Shown in pieces: positions 1 to 7,817 of a stretch of DNA of 64,000 nucleotides. The stretch comes from an uncultured Burkholderiaceae bacterium (lineage in GTDB: Bacteria; Pseudomonadota; Gammaproteobacteria; Burkholderiales; Burkholderiaceae_B). The DNA lies in contig CAKSZL010000002.1 of NCBI GenBank assembly GCA_934525625.1, positions 62,001 to 126,000 of the forward strand, read 5' to 3'. Numbering within the stretch: the first letter of the stretch is position 1; each line of letters opens with the position of its first letter. The position numbers were made by a program, and so were the translations under genes. The notes beneath the pieces are model-generated. The model worked only from the letters and a program-made list of their open reading frames with translations, ran no database searches and had not been told where the DNA came from.

Positions 1-2
1 CC

Positions 3-356
3 GGGTTCTGCGACCCGGAGCTGGAGATGCTCAAACTGCGCGGTGCAATCACGCGCCACGAGGCGTTGCCGCTGGTGTTCGCCAACGGTGATTACAAAGG
101 CTGGTTTGTTCCTACCGATGTGCGTGTGACCACCCGGCAGGTGATGCGCGACGGTACCCTGATCTGGCTGGAGGCCGAGCTGACGCTGCGCGAGTACGTG
201 CGCCCGGTGGTGCTGGTCGAGGAAACCTCCAAGCAGGAACCAGTGGCCACCGAGAAGCCTGACCCGAACGGCCAGGTGAAAAAGCCCGCGCAGACGGTCA
301 ACCGTGCGCCCGCGTCCAGGCCCGCCAGTGCGCCGCCAACCAGGAGCGCACGATGA
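3..356 (+). CDS. Phage tail protein, gpU family (5' partial)
   Basis: Open from the left edge of the window; its start lies outside. The visible part fits the C-terminal half of P2 gpU-like tail proteins: a stretch reading LKLRGAI and then a basic, aromatic strand (GWFVPTDV) ending in a beta-rich segment with LIWLEAELTLREYV. Family role: tail terminator or completion protein at the head-proximal end of a contractile tail. The last 40 residues are rich in Pro, Lys and Ala and probably disordered. Its stop overlaps the next start (ATGA), so it belongs to the tail operon that follows. Family assignment rests on position before X and D and on short sequence features. Confidence 0.7.
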   Translation, partial: GFCDPELEMLKLRGAITRHEALPLVFANGDYKGWFVPTDVRVTTRQVMRDGTLIWLEAELTLREYVRPVVLVEETSKQEPVATEKPDPNGQVKKPAQTVNRAPASRPASAPPTRSAR

Positions 357-586
357 CGGCCATCGACTGCATCGAGCACATCACCCAGGCGGGCGAACGC
401 TGGGACACGTTGGCCTGGCGCTACTACGGCGATCCGCTGGCCTACGGCCGCATCATCGCTGCCAACCCCGCGCTAGACATCAGCGCCACTTTGCCTTCGG
501 GCGTGGTGGTGCTGGTGCCGGTACTGCCGCTGACCGAGTCCAGCCAAGCATTGCAGGATGAGGAGCTGCCACCGTGGAAAAGATGA
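353..586 (+). CDS. Phage tail protein X (LysM-like)
   Basis: 77 residues, the usual size for P2 gpX (phage_tail_X family). It shows the LysM-like pattern of that family: GERWDTLAWRYYGD near residue 14, then YGRIIAANPAL and a short Pro/Val-rich strand. Role in the family is tail morphogenesis, probably binding within the tail tip; the exact step is not known. It overlaps the gpU-like gene by 4 bases and the gpD gene by about 13, which points to translational coupling. Confidence 0.85.
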   Translation: MTAIDCIEHITQAGERWDTLAWRYYGDPLAYGRIIAANPALDISATLPSGVVVLVPVLPLTESSQALQDEELPPWKR

Positions 587-1599
587 AGGTAGCCACGCCC
601 AAGGTGATTGTGCTCTACGAGAGCAAGGACATTACCGCCCACGTCGCGCCCGCGCTGATCGAGCTGGCCTACACCGACTTCATGGAAGGCGAAAGTGACT
701 CCGTCGATCTGGCGCTGGAGGACGCCGAGCGCCGCTGGCAGGATGCCTGGTATCCACAGCATGGGGACGTGGTGCAGGTGCAGATCGGCTATGCCGGAGA
801 ACCGCTGCTGCCCTGCGGCGAGTTTGAGGTGGACGAGGTCGAACTGGATGGCCCCCCGGACGTGATCCGCATCAAGGCGCTGGCCGCTGGCGTGAAGCGC
901 AGCGTGCGGACGCGCAACGGCCGGGCATACGAGAACACTACGCTGGGCGACGTGGCCAAAACCGTGGCCCAGCGCAACAAGCTCAAGCTGACCGGCACGA
1001 TTGAGCCGGTGAAAATCGCGCGCGTCACGCAGGTGTACGAAACCGATCTGACCTTTCTCAAGCGCGTGGCCGAGAGCTACGGCTATTCGTTCTCGGTACG
1101 TGGAGACAAGCTCTGCTTCTTCAAACGGTCGGAACTCAAGGCGGCGGAACCTACCCTGGTGATCCGCCGCCAGGACGTGACCAGCTATCGCTTCCAGGAC
1201 AAGGTGCGTGGCGTGGTGGCAGCGGCCACGGCCTCCTACCACGACCCCAAGACCAAGCAGGTCAAGAAGGCCACGGTGAAGGATGTCGAGGCCAAGGGCA
1301 ACCAGCATAGTGCCGATGAGCTGAAGCTCAATGTGCGGGCCGAGAATGAACAACAGGCGCGGCTCAAGGCCGACGCGGCGCTGGACAGGGCCAACGAAGA
1401 CCAGACCGGCGGCACCCTGGCCATGCCCGGCCAGGTGAAGCTGATGTCCGGGGTGAATGTGCGGCTGGAAGGCTTCGGCAAGATGGATGGCAAGTACACC
1501 ATCACGCAGGCGCGGCATCGCGTGTCTCGCAGCTCCGGTTATGGCACCGAAGTCGATCTCAAGCGCGTGCGCGACCCGAAGCAAGGAGCGACGGCATGA
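574..1599 (+). CDS. Late control gene D / baseplate hub protein (gpD family)
   Basis: 341 residues, matching P2 gpD and Mu gp44-like hub proteins (about 340-390). The N-terminal part (EGESDSVDLALEDAERRWQ) and the middle segment (TFLKRVAESYGYSFSVRGDKLCFFK) are typical of the two-domain hub fold that caps the tail tube and holds the spike. The C-terminal part carries the late-control DYTITQARHRVSRSSGY-type strand (here YTITQARHRV). GTG at 574 is used here because it lies inside gene X; ATG at 583 is equally possible. Followed by the spike gene with a 4-base overlap. Confidence 0.85.
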   Translation: MEKMKVATPKVIVLYESKDITAHVAPALIELAYTDFMEGESDSVDLALEDAERRWQDAWYPQHGDVVQVQIGYAGEPLLPCGEFEVDEVELDGPPDVIRIKALAAGVKRSVRTRNGRAYENTTLGDVAKTVAQRNKLKLTGTIEPVKIARVTQVYETDLTFLKRVAESYGYSFSVRGDKLCFFKRSELKAAEPTLVIRRQDVTSYRFQDKVRGVVAAATASYHDPKTKQVKKATVKDVEAKGNQHSADELKLNVRAENEQQARLKADAALDRANEDQTGGTLAMPGQVKLMSGVNVRLEGFGKMDGKYTITQARHRVSRSSGYGTEVDLKRVRDPKQGATA

Positions 1600-2195
1600 A
1601 CATGGCCACTGGCGGCGCGCGCTACAAGCAGGGCATCGTGGCCGAGTCCCGGCCGGGATTTGCCCGCGTGCGTTTCGATGACGTGGACGGCCTGGTCACG
1701 GCCTGGCTTCCTCTACTGCATCCCAAGACCCTCGCCGACAAGGTAGTGTGGACGCTGGACGTGGGCGAGCATGTTGGCTGCATCCTGGATGAGTTCATGG
1801 AGGACGGCTGCATCCTCGGCGCGATCTACTCTGACGCCGACGCGCCGCCGGTAAGCAGCCCGGACAAGTTCCGGCTCCAGTTCAAGGATGGCGGCTCGGT
1901 TGAGTACGACCGCAGCAACGGGGCCATGAACATCGTCTGCAAAGGTGTTGCAAACCTGGTCGCCGATGGTGACGTCACCGTGAAGGCTCCCTCGGTTACG
2001 CTGGACACGCCGCAAACTACCTGCACCGGCCAGCTCACGGTCGAGGGGATGCTCACCTACAAGGGCGGCATGGCGGGCAGTGGCGGCAGCGGTGCGGCGG
2101 CCACCATCCAGGGCGATGTCCAAGTGGACGGCAACATCAACGCATCGGGCAGCATCATGGATGCCGGTGGTAACTCCAACCACCACTCGCACTGA
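1596..2195 (+). CDS. Baseplate assembly protein / membrane-puncturing spike (gpV family)
   Basis: 199 residues. N-terminal OB-like domain (RYKQGIVAESRPGFARVRFDDVDGLVTAWLPLL), a central segment with DKFRLQFKDGGSVEYD, and a C-terminal repetitive beta-helix (DGDVTVKAPSVTLDTPQ then VQVDGNINASGS). The protein ends in NSNHHSH; the HxH-like His cluster at the tip is where related spikes bind iron. Role: trimeric spike below the hub that pierces the outer membrane. Start overlaps the stop of the hub gene. Confidence 0.88.
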   Translation: MNMATGGARYKQGIVAESRPGFARVRFDDVDGLVTAWLPLLHPKTLADKVVWTLDVGEHVGCILDEFMEDGCILGAIYSDADAPPVSSPDKFRLQFKDGGSVEYDRSNGAMNIVCKGVANLVADGDVTVKAPSVTLDTPQTTCTGQLTVEGMLTYKGGMAGSGGSGAAATIQGDVQVDGNINASGSIMDAGGNSNHHSH

Positions 2196-2220
2196 CCCGG
2201 CCAGGCCCGGCAGAAACTAA

Positions 2221-2245
2221 AGCCCTTTAATCGCGGCAAAGGGCT
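2221..2245. other. Stem-loop between spike and wedge genes
   Basis: Perfect 8-base inverted repeat, AGCCCTTT at 2221-2228 and AAAGGGCT at 2238-2245, with a 9-base loop. No T-run follows on either strand, so it is not a normal intrinsic terminator. It sits in the only sizeable gap (2196-2265) of an otherwise overlapping tail operon. It could tune transcription or mRNA stability between the spike and wedge genes. Confidence 0.4.
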
Positions 2246-2265
2246 GCACTGGCGACCATACGGGC

Positions 2266-2691
2266 ATGGTTGCCATCGTCCCTGCTACTTCTCGCCCTGC
2301 ATTCTTCCAGCCCGCTCTGTCGGGCGCGACTGCGGGCCACCCTTCCGGCCTTGCGAGTGATCGCCTGGGCGAAGTCGTGACGGGCGTGGCCGACATTAAT
2401 CAGTGCATCTACATCATCCTGACCACGCCGAAGGGGAGCGACCCGCATCGCCCCACCTTTGGCAGCGAGCTGCACCTCTACCTCGACTACCCCATCGACA
2501 GCGCCCGCCCGCACTTCGTGCGTGAAGTGGTGGATGCGCTGGCGATATGGGAGCCGCGCATCAAGGTGATGCGCGTGCCGGTCACGAAGGAAGGCGATGC
2601 GGGTCTGCTGGTCGGAGTCGAGTGGGTGTTTGCCGACAGCGTGGAGGCCGAGATGTTCTCCACGCGCGTGCCCATGAGGAAGGTGCTATGA
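2266..2691 (+). CDS. Baseplate wedge protein, gpW/gp25 family
   Basis: 141 residues. The diagnostic segment of the gp25-like wedge family is present: GVADINQCIYIILTTPKGSDPHRPTFGSELHLYLDYPID, with the EPR-type motif as WEPRIKV. Role: initiates sheath assembly as part of the baseplate wedge with J and I. The first 35 residues before GEVVTGVADI are loosely conserved; ATG 2266 is the first in frame after the intergenic hairpin. Overlaps J by 4 bases (ATGA). Confidence 0.88.
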   Translation: MVAIVPATSRPAFFQPALSGATAGHPSGLASDRLGEVVTGVADINQCIYIILTTPKGSDPHRPTFGSELHLYLDYPIDSARPHFVREVVDALAIWEPRIKVMRVPVTKEGDAGLLVGVEWVFADSVEAEMFSTRVPMRKVL

Positions 2692-3806
2692 GCCTGCTTG
2701 ACCGACAACTGCCGGAGCCGGACTTCATCGAACGCGACCCTGCGAAGATCACGCGGGAGATGATCGCCACCTATGAGTCGCTCACTGGCAAGACGCTGTA
2801 CCCGGCGCAGGTGGAACGCCTGCTGATCGACCTAATCGCGTACCGCGAGAGCCTGGTTCGCGAGGCGTTCCAGGACGGAGCAAAGCTCAACCTGGTGCGC
2901 TACAGCCGGGGCGTGATTCTGGACAACATCGGCGAGAACGTGGGCGTGGAGCGCGTTGCGGCGGTCGCTGCCAGCGTGAAGCTGCGCTTCACCTTCTCGC
3001 CCGCACCGAACACCGCCACCGTTCTGCCGCAGGGCACCGAGGTGGAGGGCGGCGGTGTGTCCTTCGCCACCGCGCAGGTCGTGAGCGTGGCCGCAGGCGC
3101 GGCGACGGTCGAAGTGCTGGCTACCTGCACCCAGGCGGGCGTGGTCGGCAATGGCTTCGTGCCTGGCCAGATCAAGACGTTGGTGGGAGCGCCCTCGGGC
3201 CTGATCGTGGCCAGTGTCGAGAACATCACCACCTCGGAGGGCGGCGCGGACGAGGAAAGCGACGAGCGCCTGCGGGAGCGCATCGTGGCCGCCCCGGAGA
3301 CATTCAGCGTTGCCGGTTCGGTGGAGGCGTACCGCTTCCATGCCATGTCGGCCCACCCGGACATCGTGGACGTGGCCGTCATATCGCACATCCCTGGCGA
3401 CGTGACGCTGTATCCGCTGACCAGTTCCGGCCTGCCGGGCGAGGCCATCAAGGCGGCCGTGCTGGCGACGTGTAGCGGCGAAAAGGTGCGCCCGCTTAAC
3501 GACCAGGTCATGGTCGCCGACCCGGTGCCGGTGGACTACGCCATCGACGTGCGCGTGGTACTGACCCGCACGGCCGACGCGGCACTAGCCCAGGCGCAGG
3601 TCGAGCAGGCAGCGCTGGACTTCCGCGACAACCGGGTGCAGTTCGGCGCATCCATCGTGCGCTCGCAGCTCATCGACGCGCTGCACGTCTATGGCGTGTA
3701 TTCCGTCACGCCCGTGCAGCCTGCGGCCGACCTCGATCTGGAGAAATGGGAGTGGCCGCGCTGCACCAGCATCAAGGTCACGGTGACGGGAGTGGCGCAT
3801 GGCTGA
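2688..3806 (+). CDS. Baseplate J-like protein (gpJ)
   Basis: 372 residues. The start at 2688 (MSLLDRQLPEPDFIERDP) was chosen because it overlaps the wedge stop as ATGA; the frame is open further upstream, but that reads through the wedge gene. Typical baseplate_J features: IDLIAYRESLVREAFQDGAKLNLVR near the N terminus, a middle beta-domain (PQGTEVEGGGVSFATAQ), and the GGADEESDERLRERI segment at mid-protein. Role: forms the baseplate wedge with W and I around the hub. Confidence 0.9.
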   Translation: MSLLDRQLPEPDFIERDPAKITREMIATYESLTGKTLYPAQVERLLIDLIAYRESLVREAFQDGAKLNLVRYSRGVILDNIGENVGVERVAAVAASVKLRFTFSPAPNTATVLPQGTEVEGGGVSFATAQVVSVAAGAATVEVLATCTQAGVVGNGFVPGQIKTLVGAPSGLIVASVENITTSEGGADEESDERLRERIVAAPETFSVAGSVEAYRFHAMSAHPDIVDVAVISHIPGDVTLYPLTSSGLPGEAIKAAVLATCSGEKVRPLNDQVMVADPVPVDYAIDVRVVLTRTADAALAQAQVEQAALDFRDNRVQFGASIVRSQLIDALHVYGVYSVTPVQPAADLDLEKWEWPRCTSIKVTVTGVAHG

Positions 3807-4839
3807 CTTCGAGAAGCCCTCGCTGTTGCCGCCCGCGCTCGTGGTCGATCTTTCCATGCGGGCGCTAGAAGTGCTGATCGCGCGCTTGGTCGAACTCGAC
3901 CTGGCTCCCACGCTTGTCTATGACTTCGAGCACGTCACCGAGTCGGCGCTGCCGCACCTGGGCGAGCAGTTTCACGTCATGGGCGCGGAGGGCTGGAGGC
4001 TGGCCACCACGCCGGAGCAACGGCGGGCGCTGCTGGCGCGCGCCGTGGCGCTGCACCGGCATAAGGGCACGCCCTGGAGCATCCGCGAGGCGCTCAAGGC
4101 GCTGGGCTTCAACGATCTGGAGATCGAGGAGCGCCTGCCGTCAAACCGCTATGACGGCGCGATCACGTTCAGCGGCGCGGAAGCCTACGCCGCCTATGGC
4201 TGGGCGCAGTTCCGTGTCATCGCCGACGCGGGCGACGAGCAGCCCATCACCTCGGCGCAGACCGCGCTCATCGTCGAGATCGTCAACGCCTGGAAACCGG
4301 CCCGCAGCCACCTGGTGGATGTGCGCTACCGCGCCAGCGAGACCGAGCGCGTGGACGTGGCCGAGGTCGAGCAGCACCAGGGCGTCATGACCCATGACGA
4401 TCAGCACCGATGGGGAAAGCACTTTTATGACGGCGCACTGGCCTACGACCAGGGAGCCACCCACCTTTGGAACGGCGCGCTGCGCTTCAACGGCGTGGCC
4501 CTGCACAACGGCTTCTCGGCCACGGCAGAGGGTGCCCGCTACGAGGGCGAGCGCGAGGAAGAAACCCTGGAAGCCACGCTCGGCTTCTTCGACCAGCAGA
4601 CACGCTGCCCAGTATTCGCGGGCGAGCTGGACTACAGCGGCATGGCTGACTTCGGGGCATCGGCTCCGGTGGCCGAGGACTTGCCCATGCCCATCACGTT
4701 GCGCCGCCACCGGCGCTTCGACGGCCGCCTGGCCTACAGCGCCCACCGTTTCGATGGTTCGGAGCGGTACGCCGGGCATTTCACCCACTTCGGCAACTCG
4801 GCGTACAGCGGCGACGTTGTCACCCTGTTGGAGGCGTAA
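3799..4839 (+). CDS. Tail protein I (gpI family), extended C terminus
   Basis: 346 residues. The first 190 resemble P2 gpI: LPHLGEQFHVMGAEGWRLA followed by RALLARAVALHRHKGTPWSIREALKALGF. The remaining 150 residues are an extension rich in Tyr, Gly and Asp, with repeated motifs such as YDGALAYDQG, LWNGALRFNG and HRFDGSERYAG. P2 gpI is about 176 residues, so the C-terminal half is extra; it may be a fibre-attachment or receptor-side domain. Overlaps J by 8 bases. Confidence 0.85.
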   Translation: MADFEKPSLLPPALVVDLSMRALEVLIARLVELDLAPTLVYDFEHVTESALPHLGEQFHVMGAEGWRLATTPEQRRALLARAVALHRHKGTPWSIREALKALGFNDLEIEERLPSNRYDGAITFSGAEAYAAYGWAQFRVIADAGDEQPITSAQTALIVEIVNAWKPARSHLVDVRYRASETERVDVAEVEQHQGVMTHDDQHRWGKHFYDGALAYDQGATHLWNGALRFNGVALHNGFSATAEGARYEGEREEETLEATLGFFDQQTRCPVFAGELDYSGMADFGASAPVAEDLPMPITLRRHRRFDGRLAYSAHRFDGSERYAGHFTHFGNSAYSGDVVTLLEA

Positions 4840-5282
4840 TGGAAATAAAGATCAAGGAAGGCGTTCCGCTGGCCGGGTACTTCCACGTTGACGTGTACCG
4901 CTCCGGTGTCCTGGTCGCGGTCATCGACGAGGAGAACCTCATCGTCAATGGTGCCAAGAACCAGCTCGCCCGCCTGATTGGCGGCGCGGGCACGAACCGG
5001 CACATCACGCAGATCGGCTTCGGCATCGGCCAGGCCGTTGCCGCGCCGGGCCAGACGGCGCTGACCTCGCCCTACATCAAGGCCATCGGCAGCGTGGAGT
5101 ACCCGGCGACCGGCCAGGTGCGCTTCAACTGGAGCCTGTCCACCGCCGAGTTAAACGGAGTGGCCATCACCGAGTTCGGGCTGATCTGCGCGGACGGCAC
5201 GTTGTTCTCGCGCAAGCAGCGCAAACCCATCGAGAAGGAGTCCGACCTGTCGCTGACCGGCTCCTGGACGATTCTTTTCTAA
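4839..5282 (+). CDS. Phage tail-fibre module protein, function unknown
   Basis: 147 residues, not recognised with confidence. It starts on the last base of gene I and precedes the tail-fibre gene by 12 bases, so it is part of the fibre module. The sequence is mainly beta (DVYRSGVLVAVIDEENLIV) and has a conserved-looking core, ARLIGGAGTNRHITQIGFGIG and GVAITEFGLICADGTLFSRK. Similar small proteins sit before tail fibres in other contractile-tail phages. A fibre connector or collar piece is the simplest reading. Confidence 0.5.
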   Translation: MEIKIKEGVPLAGYFHVDVYRSGVLVAVIDEENLIVNGAKNQLARLIGGAGTNRHITQIGFGIGQAVAAPGQTALTSPYIKAIGSVEYPATGQVRFNWSLSTAELNGVAITEFGLICADGTLFSRKQRKPIEKESDLSLTGSWTILF

Positions 5283-5294
5283 GGAGACCGATTC

Positions 5295-6224
5295 ATGGCA
5301 AACGTAAGCGAAACCTCGACCTGGGAAGGCGGCATCTACCAGATCGAAACCTCTGACCCGGTGCTGGGCGGCCCCAATGGCATCGCCAACGTGCAGGCCA
5401 AGCAGCTCGCCAACCGAACCAAATACCTGAAGGCGCGCGCCGACCAGGTCGATACGGCCAAGGGCGACCATGCTGACCTGCCAGCGCGCCTGGCGGCTAT
5501 CGAGGCCGCGACCGAGGCGCTTGGGCCGGATGCGCAGGATGCCTCGCTGGCAGCCATCAAGTTCGCTATCGACCAGGCGAATGTCGCCAACCAGGGCGTG
5601 CGCGCGCTGCATCAATTCGCGCAGCAGGAAGGCGTGCTGGAGATCAGCAACCGGGGCGTTGTCAGCGGCTGCACCGTGACGAAGTCCAGCACGGCCGCGC
5701 GCAACCTGCACATCTCGACAGGTACCTGCTTTGCACAGGGCCGCAAGTTCGCGGTGGCGGACGGTAACAACGCTGCCTCGGTGCCCAGCAATACCGGCTC
5801 GGGTGCCGTGACGGTGTTCGCCTATCTGTTCCAGGATGCCAGCGGCCTGTGGCGGCTGGCCGTGACGTCCATTGGTCAGGCCGTGCCGGACGGGTGCATC
5901 CGCCTCTACAACCTCACCGTGCCCGCCGGTTCGACGGATGCCACTGACCCCAACCTGGCGGCCGTCACGCTCACGGACGTGCGCCGCGTCGAGGCCGGGT
6001 TTCCGATCTTGCTGGACAACCCTGCCTCGGCATCGCCGCAGCTCGCAGCGCTGCCGGATTCGGCCTACCACGTCACCTTCGACGTGCTCTCGGCCAGCGG
6101 TGCGCCCGCCGAGGCTAAGAGCCTGGTGGTGGCCAGCCGTGCCCGAAACGGTTTCACCGTGCGGCTTGCCTCCGCTGCCGACAACGTGGTGGCCCGCTGG
6201 CGGGTCAGCCGCCTCAACGCCTAA
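5295..6224 (+). CDS. Putative tail fibre protein
   Basis: 309 residues. The N-terminal part (TSTWEGGIYQIETSDPVLGGPNGIANVQAKQLANRTKYLKAR) is the typical base of phage tail fibres, the part that attaches to the baseplate. A short helical region (residues 60-105) follows, then a beta-rich region resembling receptor-binding or trimerisation domains (DGCIRLYNLTVPAGSTDATD). It has no C-terminal lectin domain; that is supplied by the separate DGR target two genes downstream. Good ribosome binding site (AAGGAG) before ATG 5295. Confidence 0.75.
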   Translation: MANVSETSTWEGGIYQIETSDPVLGGPNGIANVQAKQLANRTKYLKARADQVDTAKGDHADLPARLAAIEAATEALGPDAQDASLAAIKFAIDQANVANQGVRALHQFAQQEGVLEISNRGVVSGCTVTKSSTAARNLHISTGTCFAQGRKFAVADGNNAASVPSNTGSGAVTVFAYLFQDASGLWRLAVTSIGQAVPDGCIRLYNLTVPAGSTDATDPNLAAVTLTDVRRVEAGFPILLDNPASASPQLAALPDSAYHVTFDVLSASGAPAEAKSLVVASRARNGFTVRLASAADNVVARWRVSRLNA

Positions 6225-6245
6225 ACCCCTGAAAGGAGATCATCC

Positions 6246-6566
6246 ATGCCGCAAATCATCTTGAAGCAGTCGGGCCAGAACTCGGCCGACTTCTCCACTA
6301 ACGGTGCCGTCATCACGGTCGCCGGTGTCGCCGTCAACTGCGAGGCCCGCGAGGAGGACGTCACGCAGATCATCGAAATTCGCCAGCACGAAGGCGTTGC
6401 CCAGGAGGGCGGTGAAGGCGCGTTCCTGGCGCAGATCGAAATCCCCGCCCGCCGATACGTCGATGAGGAAGGCCCGCTCGGCGAGGACGAGCAGCCGACC
6501 ATCGTGCGCAGCCCCGTGCCGTTCGACCCCAATCGCGTCGCGCTGACGCTGTGGCCCACCAACTGA
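6246..6566 (+). CDS. Small phage protein between fibre and DGR target, unknown
   Basis: 106 residues, not recognised. Starts MPQIILKQSGQNSADFSTNGAVITVAGVAVNCEAR and is acidic in the middle (REEDVTQIIEIRQHEGVAQEGGEGAF). AAAGGAG lies just before the start. Placed 21 bases after the tail-fibre gene and 16 bases before the DGR target, so it is probably made with them. A connector between fibre and adhesin, or a chaperone for the adhesin, are possible roles but are guesses from position only. Confidence 0.45.
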   Translation: MPQIILKQSGQNSADFSTNGAVITVAGVAVNCEAREEDVTQIIEIRQHEGVAQEGGEGAFLAQIEIPARRYVDEEGPLGEDEQPTIVRSPVPFDPNRVALTLWPTN

Positions 6567-6582
6567 CCCAGGAGAACCCACT

Positions 6583-7677
6583 ATGACCATCTTTATCAAA
6601 GACGACCTTCGCGCTTCGGTTGAAGCGGCCACTGGCGGCCTCGTCACCGTGCTCTACACTGCGGCCGGTCACCCGAGTTACATGAACGTCATCCCCAAGT
6701 TCAACCTCCAGGATATCGACGCATCGCTGGGCACTGGTGTGCATCCGGCCTTCATTGTCAACGGCGTGGAGAAAAGCGAATTGTTCATCGGCCAGCATAT
6801 CGGCTGCGTCAAGGACAGCAACCTGCTGTCCTTCCCCGGCGCGGTGCCGCAGGTCAGCGCCAACTTCGACACCTTCAGGACGTGGGCAGCGAACAACGGC
6901 CCAGGCTGGCACATGATGACCAACGCGGAGTGGGCCGCCATCGCCCTCTGGTGCTGGAAGAACGGCACGATGCCGCGCGGCAACAACCAGTACGGCCGCG
7001 ACATCGGCTCACCGTGGGAAACGGCTCGGCGTGTCGATGGGGGCAATATCGGCGAGGCTGTCGGGAACGGGCGTACTTACACTGGCTCCGGCCCGGCATC
7101 GTGGCGTCACAACGGCCAGGCCAACGGTATCGCTGACCTCAACGGCAACGTGTGGGAATGGACTGGTGGTTTTCGCCTCAACAACGGCGAAATCCAGGTA
7201 TTGGCCAACAACGATGCAGCCGACAACACCAAAGACCAGAGCCGCACCTCGTCGCTCTGGAAGGCAATCAAGGCGTCGGATGGTTCGCTGGTTGCGCCGG
7301 GTACGGCGGGCACTTTGAAGTACGACGCTTCGGGTGCCAACGGCACGGGTGGCAATGTGCTGTCCGACACTGTGACCAACCGCTCCGGGAATGTGGACGA
7401 GGACGACTACGTGAACGGCACTAGCCAGGCGTTCGAGAGCATGGGCCTGAAGAACGGCCTGACGGTGCCTGCCATTGCCAAGGCGCTGTGCCTTTATCCG
7501 GCTGTGGCGGGCTTGGGTGCTGACAATTTCTGGATGCGCAACCACGGTGAGCGTCTGCCTCTGGCTGGTGGCCACTTTTACTATGGTGCTTCGGCTGGGG
7601 TGTTCGCGCGCATTCTCGACAATGCACGAGCTAATGGCTACGGTGGCGTCGGCGCTCGCCCGGCCTATGTTCTTTGA
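6583..7677 (+). CDS. DGR target: variable C-type-lectin-like tail-tip adhesin
   Basis: 364 residues. The C-terminal half has the formylglycine-generating-enzyme/C-type-lectin fold used by DGR variable proteins: MMTNAEWAAIALWCWKNG, then GIADLNGNVWEWTGG, and a final RLPLAGG...GASAGVFAR...GARPAYVL block. The last 41 residues (324-364) are the variable repeat. Residues 331-334, 344, 346, 350, 352-355 and 361 differ from the template. In Bordetella phage BPP-1 the equivalent protein (Mtd) sits at the fibre tip and decides receptor choice. Position after the fibre genes supports the same job here. ATG 6583 follows a CAGGAG site. Confidence 0.93.
   Translation: MTIFIKDDLRASVEAATGGLVTVLYTAAGHPSYMNVIPKFNLQDIDASLGTGVHPAFIVNGVEKSELFIGQHIGCVKDSNLLSFPGAVPQVSANFDTFRTWAANNGPGWHMMTNAEWAAIALWCWKNGTMPRGNNQYGRDIGSPWETARRVDGGNIGEAVGNGRTYTGSGPASWRHNGQANGIADLNGNVWEWTGGFRLNNGEIQVLANNDAADNTKDQSRTSSLWKAIKASDGSLVAPGTAGTLKYDASGANGTGGNVLSDTVTNRSGNVDEDDYVNGTSQAFESMGLKNGLTVPAIAKALCLYPAVAGLGADNFWMRNHGERLPLAGGHFYYGASAGVFARILDNARANGYGGVGARPAYVL
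7552..7665 (+). repeat. DGR variable repeat (VR)
   Basis: 114 bases at the 3' end of the target gene that match the template repeat at 8267-8380 except at 13 positions. Twelve of the 13 are adenines in the template, changed to T (5), G (4) or C (3). The last 18 matching bases before the final changed site (7646-7663) are GC-rich and identical in both copies; these are the expected initiation-of-mutagenic-homology element. Beyond 7665 VR and TR diverge, as IMH and IMH* do in known DGRs. Confidence 0.95.
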
Positions 7678-7682
7678 AAGGG

Positions 7683-7698
7683 GGGTGCGGTAGCACCC
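7683..7698 (+). promoter_or_regulatory. DGR target-site hairpin/cruciform after VR
   Basis: GGGTGC GGTA GCACCC: a 6-base GC-rich stem with a GGTA loop, 18 bases after VR and 5 after the target stop codon. In BPP-1 a hairpin or cruciform with a GC-rich stem and a four-base GRNA loop lies just downstream of VR and marks the target for retrohoming. GGTA fits GRNA. No such hairpin follows TR, as expected if it marks only the recipient. Confidence 0.7.
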
Positions 7699-7728
7699 AC
7701 CAGCAGCGCAACAGCATGTGATGGGTCT

Positions 7729-7762
7729 CCCGGTCGCGTTAGCGACCGGGCGATTTTTTTTT
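7729..7762 (+). terminator. Intrinsic terminator after DGR target gene
   Basis: CCCGGTCGC (7729-7737), loop GTTA, GCGACCGGG (7742-7750), then CGA and nine T (7754-7762). Ends the tail/fibre transcript ahead of avd, so the DGR enzymes and template RNA probably have their own promoter or depend on read-through. Confidence 0.85.
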
Positions 7763-7817
7763 AGGGGGTGATGCGATAAAATCGCCTGCGGGTTTTGATT
7801 GGGGAGGCGGGGTTGGA

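Noticed and set aside
7729..7750. The second hairpin after VR as the DGR target hairpin
   Set aside because: Its loop GTTA does not fit GRNA, and the nine-T run marks it as a terminator; the nearer hairpin at 7683 fits better.
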